A stretch of DNA of 21,637 nucleotides from CAZOKZ01 sp964580585 (GTDB lineage Bacteria > Sumerlaeota > Sumerlaeia > SLMS01 > JAHLLQ01): assembly GCA_964580585.1 (NCBI GenBank), contig CAZOKZ010000071.1:1-21637 (forward strand), given 5' to 3'. A program made the translations under genes and the position numbers. Each line of letters opens with the position of its first letter. Position 1 is the first letter of the stretch. Of this stretch, positions 6,669-13,544 are shown piece after piece. Under the pieces are notes generated by a model, which saw only the letters and a list, made by a program, of their open reading frames with translations, made no database searches and was not told the DNA's origin.

Positions 6669-7415
6669 ATGTATAAATTGGTGCTGCTGCGCCATGGCCA
6701 AAGCGCCTGGAACCTGGAAAACCGCTTCACCGGCTGGACGGACGTGGACCTGACCGATCAGGGACGCGAGGAAGCCGCCGCTGCCGGCAAGCTGATGAAA
6801 GAAGAAGGCTTCGAGTACGATTTGATTTTCACCTCGGTGCTGAAACGCGCGATCCGCACGATGCAAATTGCCGTCGATCAAATGGACCAGATGTGGGTTC
6901 CGGTGATTCGCGACTGGCGTTTGAACGAGCGCCACTACGGTGGGCTTCAGGGTCTGAACAAAGCCGAAACCGCCGCTAAACATGGCGACGAGCAGGTCAA
7001 AATCTGGCGTCGTTCTTACGACGTGCCGCCTCCGCCGCTCGAACCCGACGACGAGCGCGCTCCGGGTCGTGATCGCCGTTATGCCGGACTGTCCAAAGAA
7101 GAACTGCCGTTGACCGAAAGCCTTAAAGACACCGTCGCCCGCATGGTTCCTTACTGGAACGAAACGATCGGTCCGGAAGTCAAGGCGGGCAAAAACGTCC
7201 TGATCGTCGCCCACGGCAACAGCTTGCGCGCGCTGGTCAAGCACCTGGACGAAATGACTGAAGCCGAAATCCTCGAGCTGAACATTCCGACGGGCATTCC
7301 GCTGGTGTACGAACTGGATGTGGACCTGAAGCCGATCAAGCACTACTATCTGGGCGACCCGGAAGCCATTGCTGCTGCGGCTGCTGCTGTCGCTGCGCAG
7401 GGCAAAGCGAAGTAA
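6669..7415 (+). CDS. gpmA: 2,3-bisphosphoglycerate-dependent phosphoglycerate mutase
   Basis: This encodes 248 residues (E. coli GpmA has 250). It interconverts 3- and 2-phosphoglycerate in glycolysis and gluconeogenesis through a phosphohistidine. The histidine-phosphatase signature LLRHGQSAWNLENRFTGW carries the phosphorylated H9. R60, the acid E87 (RLNERHYGG) and the second histidine H182 (VAHGNSLRAL) are all present. The dPGM-specific insert (WRRSYDVPPPPLEPDD) separates it from the shorter cofactor-independent-like phosphatases of the superfamily. The Ala-rich tail (EAIAAAAAAVAAQGKAK) is slightly unusual. I chose the ATG at 6669 because GGGAGAA lies about 8 bases upstream and the protein then starts exactly at the family's MYKLVLLRHG. 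A longer in-frame extension to 6471 would translate repeat DNA. It appears to be a single-gene unit ending in the terminator at 7444. Confidence 0.97.
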   Translation: MYKLVLLRHGQSAWNLENRFTGWTDVDLTDQGREEAAAAGKLMKEEGFEYDLIFTSVLKRAIRTMQIAVDQMDQMWVPVIRDWRLNERHYGGLQGLNKAETAAKHGDEQVKIWRRSYDVPPPPLEPDDERAPGRDRRYAGLSKEELPLTESLKDTVARMVPYWNETIGPEVKAGKNVLIVAHGNSLRALVKHLDEMTEAEILELNIPTGIPLVYELDVDLKPIKHYYLGDPEAIAAAAAAVAAQGKAK

Positions 7416-7443
7416 TTTTCGCGCCCAACGGAACAGTTACCCG

Positions 7444-7479
7444 GGCGCGGTTGTCATTTTCGGCAACCGCGCCTCTTTC
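7444..7479 (+). terminator. Terminator downstream of gpmA
   Basis: A perfect 10-bp GC-rich stem (GGCGCGGTTG / CAACCGCGCC, 7444-7453 and 7464-7473) has a 10-base loop and is followed by TCTTTC. It lies 28 bases after the gpmA stop. The T-run is interrupted, so termination may be incomplete. Confidence 0.7.
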
Positions 7480-7522
7480 GTTAGGTATTGATTCTTTGCA
7501 CGGCTCTGGCTAAAAAACGCGC

Positions 7523-7900
7523 ATGTCATCCAGTGATCGCTCCAGCCAGGCCCACCGAGTTTCCCAATTCGCGAACGTATTGGGCTGGCTGAGTTTTGTG
7601 CTTTTTGTTGTGGCGTTTGTTCTTTGGGTCAAATACCCCGAGTGGAAAACGGCGCGACTGGTGGGAAAAGAATTCCGCGCGGAAGACTTTACGATCTTCG
7701 ACGAATTCACTCCACCGGAACCAGAAACATTCGACGTTTACCACAAAGAATACGCGGTGAATTTTCCCCACCCGGAGCAAATCGCACGGCTGATCATCAC
7801 CGATTTCGAATACGTTGAACTCGTTCCCGTTGCCCGGATCGTGATTCTCGGTATCGATTCGAACAACCGCATTGTTCATGCGCAGATCGGCATACCCTAG
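7523..7900 (+). CDS. Single-pass membrane protein, first of a tandem paralogous pair
   Basis: This encodes 125 residues: a polar N-terminus with no cleavable signal, one transmembrane helix at about 18-36 (NVLGWLSFVLFVVAFVLWV), and a soluble domain of about 85 residues that should lie outside the cytoplasm. Its C-terminal half aligns closely with the next gene: YPEWKTARLVGKEFR, then F..PP..F...KEYA..FP..E.I, DFEYVEL, and RIVILGIDSNNRIVHAQIG. I do not recognise the family. The ATG at 7523 has no good Shine-Dalgarno; the next in-frame start would remove the hydrophobic helix, so I keep this start. It lies between gpmA and nusB with no functional hint from either. Confidence 0.75.
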   Translation: MSSSDRSSQAHRVSQFANVLGWLSFVLFVVAFVLWVKYPEWKTARLVGKEFRAEDFTIFDEFTPPEPETFDVYHKEYAVNFPHPEQIARLIITDFEYVELVPVARIVILGIDSNNRIVHAQIGIP

Positions 7901-7986
7901 AATCCATCGACTGTGGGTTTTCGATTAGGGTTGCTCGTCCTTGCGAGAGCGTTATACTTGCGAAATGTTATCCGGAATGGAAATGA

Positions 7987-8379
7987 ATGAGCGAAGAGAC
8001 GCACGTCAGGAAAAGCAAACGTCGCGGGATTCAAATTTCCCGCAACGGTTTGATCGCCACGCTGGTGGCGTTCGTATTACTTGTTCTGTGCATTTATGTC
8101 TGGGTAAAAACCCCCGAATGGAAAACAGCCGCTTTGGTGGGGGAGCCCTTTCGTTCGAGCAATTTCATCATCGACATGCACATCATTCCACCCCAGTTCA
8201 ACGATTTCGAGTACTTACAAAAAGAATATGGAGCGGAATTCCCCAACCGAGAGGAAATTGTCGAACTGTACATCGTGCGATTTGAATACTTCGAGATATC
8301 GCCGCACGGACGAAATGTTATCCTGGGCATCGACAAAAATAACCGAATCGTCAGCGCCCAGGTCGGCGTACCAAAGTAA
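7987..8379 (+). CDS. Single-pass membrane protein, second of a tandem paralogous pair
   Basis: This encodes 130 residues. A basic N-terminus (RKSKRRG) precedes one transmembrane helix at about 20-40 (NGLIATLVAFVLLVLCIYVW), so the C-terminal domain is predicted to lie on the outer face of the inner membrane. The domain shares with the upstream neighbour the blocks TPEWKTAALVGEPFR, PPQFNDFEYLQKEYGAEFP, RFEYFEISPHGRNVILGID and NNRIVSAQVGVP. The pair therefore arose by tandem duplication followed by substantial divergence. Conserved acidic and aromatic positions (FEY, GID.NNRIV) suggest a maintained fold. The function is unknown. The start has GGAA a few bases upstream. The 243 bases after it, before nusB, show no gene, hairpin or repeat I can support. 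Confidence 0.8.
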   Translation: MSEETHVRKSKRRGIQISRNGLIATLVAFVLLVLCIYVWVKTPEWKTAALVGEPFRSSNFIIDMHIIPPQFNDFEYLQKEYGAEFPNREEIVELYIVRFEYFEISPHGRNVILGIDKNNRIVSAQVGVPK

Positions 8380-8622
8380 AATGCCGTTATACCTCAACGA
8401 CGCAAACTGGCCGATTCATCAGCGTTGACGATTTGGTGATTGCTTCAGGGATCGTTGGTTTTTTCTGTTTTTGTGGCGAGCGTATGAGCACCGGTTTATT
8501 TCCGGGGTGGCCGATTGCTGCAGGTTCCTGTTGCCAAGACTCCCTTATCCAAGCCTCAATTCCGCCAACGCGCGCCGCATTAGCTCGGCGCCTTCTTCTT
8601 TGACACGCGAGATGGAGTCCCC

Positions 8623-9084
8623 ATGAGCAGTACGAAACGTCGTCGTTCGCGCGAAGCCGCTTTTCAAACGCTGTACGCGATACACTTTACCGAGCAAGAC
8701 CTTCACCAAGCCTCGACGCTGATCGGTTCCGTGGCGGATGACGAAATCCGTTCGCACGATCAATTTTCCGCCAAATTGCTCGAAACGCTTGATGCAAACC
8801 GTGATCACGTGGACGCGGTACTGGCCAAAGCGCTCGATCGCTGGTCGCCCGAACGGCTTTCCGCGCCTGATCGCGCGTTGCTGCGTCTCGGTGTGACCGA
8901 GTTATTGTATTTCGACGACATTCCGCCTCGCGCGACGCTCAACGAGTACATCGAACTCGCCAAATTGTACGGCGACACGGAATCGCCGCGCTTTGTAAAT
9001 GGGATTCTGGACCGCGTGTACCGCGAATTGAAATCCGCCTCGAAGCCCAACGAGGGGAACGAGTCCAACCATGTCCGTTCGTGA
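8623..9084 (+). CDS. nusB: Transcription antitermination factor NusB
   Basis: This encodes 153 residues and is all-helical. The N-terminus RRRSREAAFQTLYAIHF and the C-terminal block APDRALLRLGVTELLYF, then IPPRATLNEYIELAKLYGD and RFVNGILDRVYREL, are diagnostic for NusB. With S10 (NusE), NusB binds boxA RNA and supports antitermination of rRNA operons. Length fits the family (about 130-160). The last 14 bases overlap the start of the DUF2284 gene in another frame, so the two are probably translationally coupled. The usual nusB partners (ribH, ribE) are not adjacent. Confidence 0.96.
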   Translation: MSSTKRRRSREAAFQTLYAIHFTEQDLHQASTLIGSVADDEIRSHDQFSAKLLETLDANRDHVDAVLAKALDRWSPERLSAPDRALLRLGVTELLYFDDIPPRATLNEYIELAKLYGDTESPRFVNGILDRVYRELKSASKPNEGNESNHVRS

Positions 9085-9619
9085 AAAATTCCTCGCACGG
9101 TTGATCAACGAACCCGGCGAATTTGGCATTTCAGAAGCCAAATTCGTTTACACGTCCAAGCTTTTCACCACGCGCGCCGTGCGATTGCGCTGCCAATACA
9201 CATGCCAGCACACGCGCCAGTCGGATTTCGTCCCGCCGCATTCGCCAAACATGACGGAGACGCGCGAACTTCTCGACGAGTATAAATACGGACTGATGCT
9301 TCGTCTCGAAGCGCCTCAGGACATCGACGACGCGGGCGAGCTTTGGCATGCTTTTACCGATCACGCGTTGGACATAGAAAAACAGTGTTTGCTGAACGGT
9401 TATCCGCGCGCGTTTATGCTCGCCGTGGGGAATTGCCTTTACCAGCAGCGCGATGACGATCGCATGCGTCCGTGCGAGTTTCCGTGCAAATCGCGTCCGA
9501 CGCTCGAAGCGCTGGGGATCGAGCTAAAAGAGACATTCGAAATGTTGACATGGCACTGCTACATTCACCGCGAAGAAGGCGACCCTTTCCAGATGTTTGC
9601 GTTGCTGCTTCTGGAGTAA
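9071..9619 (+). CDS. DUF2284-type predicted metal-binding protein, with altered cysteine pattern
   Basis: This encodes 182 residues. The layout fits DUF2284, cysteine-rich putative metal or Fe-S proteins: an early Cys pair (C41-QYT-C45), a PPHSP element at 55-59, the helix DIEKQCLLNGYPRAFMLAVG, then GNC122, C135, C139 and the signature SRPTLEALGIELKETFEML. In typical members the PP motif is preceded by Cys (CPP). Here it is V54 (FVPPHSP), and the usual C-x2-C after GxC reads CLYQQ, so several canonical ligands are missing. The ATG at 9071 follows GAGGGGAACGAG, a good ribosome-binding region lying inside nusB, with a 14-base overlap. The family's role is not established. The fold assignment is fairly secure; metal binding in this copy is uncertain. 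Confidence 0.75.
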   Translation: MSVREKFLARLINEPGEFGISEAKFVYTSKLFTTRAVRLRCQYTCQHTRQSDFVPPHSPNMTETRELLDEYKYGLMLRLEAPQDIDDAGELWHAFTDHALDIEKQCLLNGYPRAFMLAVGNCLYQQRDDDRMRPCEFPCKSRPTLEALGIELKETFEMLTWHCYIHREEGDPFQMFALLLLE

Positions 9620-9629
9620 TCGCAAGCCC

Positions 9630-10241
9630 CTAGCTGCTCTTCCCCTGTGTTTTCACCAGATCGCCCATCGAAATCGTGCCATTTGTCGGATCGTAGAGTT
9701 CGCGCTGGCCGTAAAAGCTACCCGCGTTATCGAATTCCAGATCGGGACCCGGGCTGGTGACCTTCCACATGGTATTGCCAAAGTTCCCCCCCCAGGTGGC
9801 TTTCTGTCCTGGGTCGGTGGCGACACGTTCCCAATACGCCGTGGAATAATCGTACACGTGTTTGCGTTTGTTCGATGGGCTGAGGAAATTGGTGTGCCCC
9901 GGCAAAGGCGATTCCGCCATGCCGTCATCTTGAAACACCGCCGGGAACAGCGAACCCGTATAGGCTACGGGAGTCGTGACGGCTTTCCAGATATTCACCC
10001 ACCCATAATGGGTCTCGCCGGGTTCGCCGTCGTAGGGCGGACGGTTGTGATCGACCGTATAGGCTTCCACCACGGTGGCGAGCGTTTTCATATCGGCCTT
10101 GGTGCGGCTGACTTTGGCTCGGGTTTGCGCTTCAAGGAAGTTTGGCAGCGCGATGGCGGCCAAAATCGCGATGACCGCGACCACGACCAGTAATTCAATC
10201 AACGTAAATCCAGAATGCAGGCGATGCGAGTTGTTCATCAT
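9630..10241 (-). CDS. Type IV pilin-like / type II secretion pseudopilin (GspG-like)
   Basis: This encodes 203 residues. The short basic leader ends at G11, followed by the class III prepilin sequence FTLIELLVVVAVIAILAAIA with the conserved Glu at +5. Prepilin peptidase should cut after G11 and methylate F12. The helix continues into LPNFLEAQTRAKVSRTKADM, typical of GspG-type pseudopilins. The C-terminal globular domain contains a Tyr/Trp/Gly-rich part and ends in a GSFYGQRELYDPTNGTISMG segment that resembles the environmental pseudopilins with a common DPTNGT-type tail. I chose the ATG at 10241 because GGAGG lies 5 bases upstream; the 22 codons before it are non-homologous. No assembly ATPase or secretin gene is nearby, so it is an orphan or one of many dispersed pseudopilins. 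It is convergent with the DUF2284 gene (10-base gap). Confidence 0.92.
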   Translation of the reverse strand: MMNNSHRLHSGFTLIELLVVVAVIAILAAIALPNFLEAQTRAKVSRTKADMKTLATVVEAYTVDHNRPPYDGEPGETHYGWVNIWKAVTTPVAYTGSLFPAVFQDDGMAESPLPGHTNFLSPSNKRKHVYDYSTAYWERVATDPGQKATWGGNFGNTMWKVTSPGPDLEFDNAGSFYGQRELYDPTNGTISMGDLVKTQGKSS

Positions 10242-10275
10242 GTTGTCCTCCAATATACTTAACGCTTCAGAACTA

Positions 10276-10304
10276 AAAAAATTGCGCCCTCTACACAATT
10301 TTTT
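10276..10304. repeat. AT-rich inverted repeat upstream of the pseudopilin gene
   Basis: A perfect 9-bp inverted repeat (AAAAAATTG / CAATTTTTT) with an 11-base loop lies 35 bases upstream of the pseudopilin start, in the 270-base divergent gap before the glycosyltransferase gene. It could be an operator or part of the promoter region. No clear -10/-35 pair was found on either strand, and the rest of the gap holds nothing I can assign. Confidence 0.4.
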
Positions 10305-10511
10305 CAATTAAGCAGTATGATATTTCGGACCCATGTTGTCGAGGAGAGTTTAATATTTGGGAAAAAATGGAGATAACCTGTGCAAATCTGGATTTTTGGC
10401 GATCTCGATGGCGATTCGTTAATTCTCTCATGCATCCTGGGAAATCTCGATTGATGCTCATCAGTCTCCCGAGGCAAGAACACGCATCCTGGACAGAAGG
10501 CATTCCATCCC

Positions 10512-11678
10512 ATGAACATCATCCATGCGTTGATTCCCCCGTTGGCTGTTGGCATGGGAGCGCATTTTTTGGCCGATTTCCTGACGGGTCGATCCATCGC
10601 ATTTGCTCACAAACGGCAATTGCTGGCGCATCCGAACGAACGTTCGAGCCACACCGAACCCACGCCGCGCGTTGGAGGGATTGGTCTCGTGTGGGGAGCG
10701 CTGATTCCGTTGGTGGCGTACCTGGTATTTTCGGGACAGGTTCAGCAATTCCAAGGCATTCTCGAATCGGACATCGACCCTGTTCAGTGGCGTCAGTTTG
10801 CCGGATTGTTATCGGCGGTGATTTTGGCCTTTGCGCTTGGTTTGTGGGACGACCGTGGCGATCCGCCCGCTGTGGCCAAGCTCGCCGGCCAGCTTGTGAT
10901 CGCGGCAATTCCCCCTGCGTTTGGCCTGATCGTGTACCAGGTTTACGTCCCGGGTTTGGGTCCCGTCATGTTGCCCGTGTGGGTTGGTGTGGTGGTGGCG
11001 TACGCCTGGGTGTTGTTGATGATGAACGTCGTGAATTTTATGGACGGCATCAATGGTTTGGCTGGACGTTTCGGCGAAGTTTTCGGCATTGCATTTTGCG
11101 TTTTTGCAATAGGGCGTTGGTGGAGCGGTGAGACGTTTGTCCTTGGCGCAGCGATTTGGGGAGCCAGCACCGGTTTTTTGCGTTGGAATACCCCGAATGC
11201 TAAAACGTTCCTGGGCGATTGCGGCAGCCAGGCACTCGGCGCATTGGTGGCGTGCGCGGGGTTGATACTCGTAACCAACGATTTGCATTTCAATCCGTGG
11301 GTCGCGCCCAACGGTATCGAAATACCCCTCTACGATCCCCTCATGGGTGTGTTGATTGTCGTCTCGCCGTTTGTGTACGACGTCGTGTTCACACTCGTTC
11401 GCCGGACGATGAAAGGCGCATCGTTGATGACCGCTCATCGCGAGCATCTCTATCAACGTCATCTGGCCGCGACCGGAGAAAACCATCGGTACACGTTGGA
11501 TTTCGTTTCCAACTACCTGTACGTGGCGGCGATTTTAGGCGTATTTTACATCCGCATTTCCACGCCGGACGATTTGAAAGTTCGTGGCGCATTGCTGCTG
11601 GGGACGGTGATCATGTTGGGCATGTACACGACGAGTGTGCTGAACGCCGAACGCTCTAACGCCTCTCCAACTGAATAA
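10512..11678 (+). CDS. WecA/WbpL/MraY-family polyprenyl-phosphate phosphoglycosyltransferase
   Basis: This encodes 388 residues and is polytopic, with about 10-11 predicted helices. It should transfer a sugar-1-phosphate (for WecA-like enzymes usually an N-acetylhexosamine-1-P from a UDP-sugar) to undecaprenyl phosphate at the inner membrane, the first step of O-antigen or exopolysaccharide synthesis. Visible motifs, in order: HPNERSSHTEPTPRVGGIG (39-57), the Mg-binding Asp pair GLWDDRGDP (D113, D114), VVNFMDGINGLAG (N175, D178), KTFLGDCGSQALG (D236), and the cytoplasmic substrate loop AHREHLYQRH (308-317). HREHLYQR is more like WbpL/WecA enzymes than MraY, and the sugar specificity cannot be read. 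The ATG at 10512 has only a weak AAGG upstream. No glycosyltransferase cluster surrounds it. Confidence 0.92.
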   Translation: MNIIHALIPPLAVGMGAHFLADFLTGRSIAFAHKRQLLAHPNERSSHTEPTPRVGGIGLVWGALIPLVAYLVFSGQVQQFQGILESDIDPVQWRQFAGLLSAVILAFALGLWDDRGDPPAVAKLAGQLVIAAIPPAFGLIVYQVYVPGLGPVMLPVWVGVVVAYAWVLLMMNVVNFMDGINGLAGRFGEVFGIAFCVFAIGRWWSGETFVLGAAIWGASTGFLRWNTPNAKTFLGDCGSQALGALVACAGLILVTNDLHFNPWVAPNGIEIPLYDPLMGVLIVVSPFVYDVVFTLVRRTMKGASLMTAHREHLYQRHLAATGENHRYTLDFVSNYLYVAAILGVFYIRISTPDDLKVRGALLLGTVIMLGMYTTSVLNAERSNASPTE

Positions 11679-11723
11679 CGCAACGGCGCGAAGCCGCATA
11701 AAGACTACTCGATCCCCATATTC

Positions 11724-12731
11724 ATGTTACCGAAAAACAACAAAACCATCATGAGTGGAAAAGTTCATCGCTCATCCCTCGCCCCTCATCCTTTAAAAAA
11801 CTTTTCGTGGTTTCTTCGAGCCTTTGTGCCTTCGTGGTTTATTCTGTTATCGTTCGTTTCGGCCCGTGCAGCCGAAACGCCGTTGATCGAGCACGTTCGC
11901 GCGCTCGCCGCGGCGGAAATGCAGGGGCGTTTGGCGGGGACGGAAGGCGAACGCCTCGCAGCGGATTACCTTGTCGAGCAGCTTGAACGTCTTGGTGCCC
12001 AACCGTTGCCGGGAGCATCGACTTTCGAGCATCCGTTCGTGTTGACCGGTTCCTTGAGCGGCATGGGCATTAACGTCATCGGTTATTTGCCGCCCACCAC
12101 GGCACGCGATGACGTCACGACGCCGACAATGCTGCTGGTTGGGGCGCATTACGATCATTTGGGCGATGGACGAACGGTTCGCAGTCTGGCTCGGCTGGGT
12201 GAAATCGGCCATTTGCATCCCGGCGCCGACGATAATGCTTCGGGGGTGGCAGTCGTGTTGGGAGTGGGCGAGCGACTGGCTCTTCGCCCTCGTGCACGAG
12301 GGGTGATTCTGGCTTTCTGGTCGGCAGAAGAAGACGGGTTACAAGGGACTCGCGCATTTGGCACCGGCCCATCGATGGCGCTCGACAGGATTTCCTGCGC
12401 CATCAACCTCGACCAGGTGGGCCGAATGCGCGACGATCGTCTTTATTATCAGATTCTCGGTCCGTCGAGAACATGGGACGTGTGCCTGAATCGCGCCAGG
12501 GAACCGTTGTCGCTTGAGCTTGTTTCCCGCGACGATTTTGCCTGGCGCAGCGACGCCGAGACGCTGGGTCAAGCAGGCATTCCGACGCTTGCACTTTACA
12601 CCGGCAATCACGACGATACCCATCGTCCGACGGATACCGTGGAAAAAGTCAATGCGGCGGGGTTGGAGACCGTAGCTGCGTTGGTCGATCGATTACTGGA
12701 AAAATGTAATACGGATAATGCGGCTCCTTAA
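11724..12731 (+). CDS. Secreted M28-family zinc metallopeptidase (aminopeptidase-like)
   Basis: This encodes 335 residues. A hydrophobic segment at about 28-50 (SWFLRAFVPSWFILLSFVSA, then RAA|ET) serves as a signal peptide. The catalytic domain keeps all co-catalytic zinc features of M28: H142 (GAHYDHLG), D169 (GADDNASG), catalytic E202 and ligand E203 (WSAEEDGLQGT), D230 (INLDQVGR) and H300 (DDTHRPTDT). It is predicted to remove N-terminal amino acids from peptides in the periplasm or outside the cell. The length fits minimal M28 enzymes with no protease-associated or PDZ domain. The start is uncertain: ATG 11724 or ATG 11751, neither with a good ribosome-binding site. The first 40 codons coincide with dispersed-repeat sequence (11771-11842). 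It lies 45 bases after the phosphoglycosyltransferase gene and may be co-transcribed. Confidence 0.9.
   Translation: MLPKNNKTIMSGKVHRSSLAPHPLKNFSWFLRAFVPSWFILLSFVSARAAETPLIEHVRALAAAEMQGRLAGTEGERLAADYLVEQLERLGAQPLPGASTFEHPFVLTGSLSGMGINVIGYLPPTTARDDVTTPTMLLVGAHYDHLGDGRTVRSLARLGEIGHLHPGADDNASGVAVVLGVGERLALRPRARGVILAFWSAEEDGLQGTRAFGTGPSMALDRISCAINLDQVGRMRDDRLYYQILGPSRTWDVCLNRAREPLSLELVSRDDFAWRSDAETLGQAGIPTLALYTGNHDDTHRPTDTVEKVNAAGLETVAALVDRLLEKCNTDNAAP
11771..11842 (+). repeat. Dispersed-repeat remnant inside the M28 signal-peptide region
   Basis: A run of CTCATCC/CTCGCCC units (11771-11791) is followed by CTTTTCGTGGTTTCTTCGAG, CCTTTGTGCCTTCGTGGTTT. This is the same class of TTCGTGG/TTTGTGCC array as the repeat element upstream of gpmA and is typical of scattered intergenic repeats. 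Here it is in frame with, and upstream of, a conserved peptidase domain. The similarity is judged by eye. Confidence 0.5.
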
Positions 12732-12744
12732 GTTATTGAGCCGC
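12720..12744 (+). terminator. Hairpin spanning the M28 peptidase stop codon
   Basis: A perfect 7-bp stem (GCGGCTC at 12720-12726, GAGCCGC at 12738-12744) has an 11-base loop containing the TAA stop. There is no T-run after it, so intrinsic termination is doubtful; it may protect the 3' end or be chance. A competing CGGCT lies at 12753-12757. Confidence 0.3.
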
Positions 12745-12812
12745 TCCAAATCCGGCTTTACTCATACTCCAAATAGAGCTATACGGAAGTATGTATCAGG
12801 AGGAGTCCCCAA

Positions 12813-13514
12813 ATGGTAATTTTCCTCAGAAAAGCCCACGAACGTGGAATGGGCGAGCACGGGTGGTTGCACTCGAAGCACACCTTCTCCTTTGCCAATT
12901 ACTACGATATTGAGCACATGGGGTTTCGATCGCTTCGTGTACTGAACGAGGATATTGTGGAGCCCGAAAACGGATTTGGGACTCACGGGCATCGTAATAT
13001 GGAAATTTTTTCGTATATGATTTCCGGTACGTTGGCGCACAAAGACAACGTTGGAAACGAACGGACGATCATGCCAGGATGGGTGCAGTTCATGAGTGCC
13101 GGTTCCGGTGTGCAACACAGTGAATACAATGGTTCGAAAACCGAGCCTGTTCATTTTATCCAGGTATGGATTGTTCCCGAAATTAAAGATACGCAGCCTT
13201 ATTACGAAGACCGTTTTTTTGGCGATCAAATAGATAAGGGCGAATGGGTATTACTGTTGGCAAAAAATCCCACAGGCAATGCGCTTGCGATCAAACAAGA
13301 CGTCAATGTGCTCGCAGCACGGCCCAAAGCAGGCAGTTCCCTGGAGTATCGTATGCGTCAGGGGCGAGGCGCTTGGGTGCAGGTCGTCGAGGGACAGTTA
13401 GTTGTCAACAATACCCTTGTTGAAACGGGGGACGGTATTTCCATTGAATATGCCCCTACTATTGAAATTCACGCACAAACGGACGCGGAAATTCTTTTGT
13501 TCGACTTGGCGTAA
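12813..13514 (+). CDS. Pirin family protein (YhhW-like bicupin)
   Basis: This encodes 233 residues, the usual length for YhhW-type pirins (231 in E. coli). The N-terminal cupin holds the metal site: H58 and H60 (FGTHGHRNMEIFSYM), then H102 and E104 (AGSGVQHSEYN). The C-terminal cupin is degenerate, as in the family. Typical blocks are AHERGMGEHGWLHSKHTFSF, YYDIEHMGFRSLRVLNED and VHFIQVWIVPE. E. coli YhhW has quercetin 2,3-dioxygenase activity in vitro; the natural substrate is unknown. The start is supported by AGGAGGAG just upstream. The 80-base gap before it could carry its promoter. It is convergent with the AT-rich membrane-protein gene (30 bases apart), with no clear terminator between them. 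Confidence 0.95.
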   Translation: MVIFLRKAHERGMGEHGWLHSKHTFSFANYYDIEHMGFRSLRVLNEDIVEPENGFGTHGHRNMEIFSYMISGTLAHKDNVGNERTIMPGWVQFMSAGSGVQHSEYNGSKTEPVHFIQVWIVPEIKDTQPYYEDRFFGDQIDKGEWVLLLAKNPTGNALAIKQDVNVLAARPKAGSSLEYRMRQGRGAWVQVVEGQLVVNNTLVETGDGISIEYAPTIEIHAQTDAEILLFDLA

Positions 13515-13544
13515 GAAATAAGATGTTGTTTTGATAATTACTCT

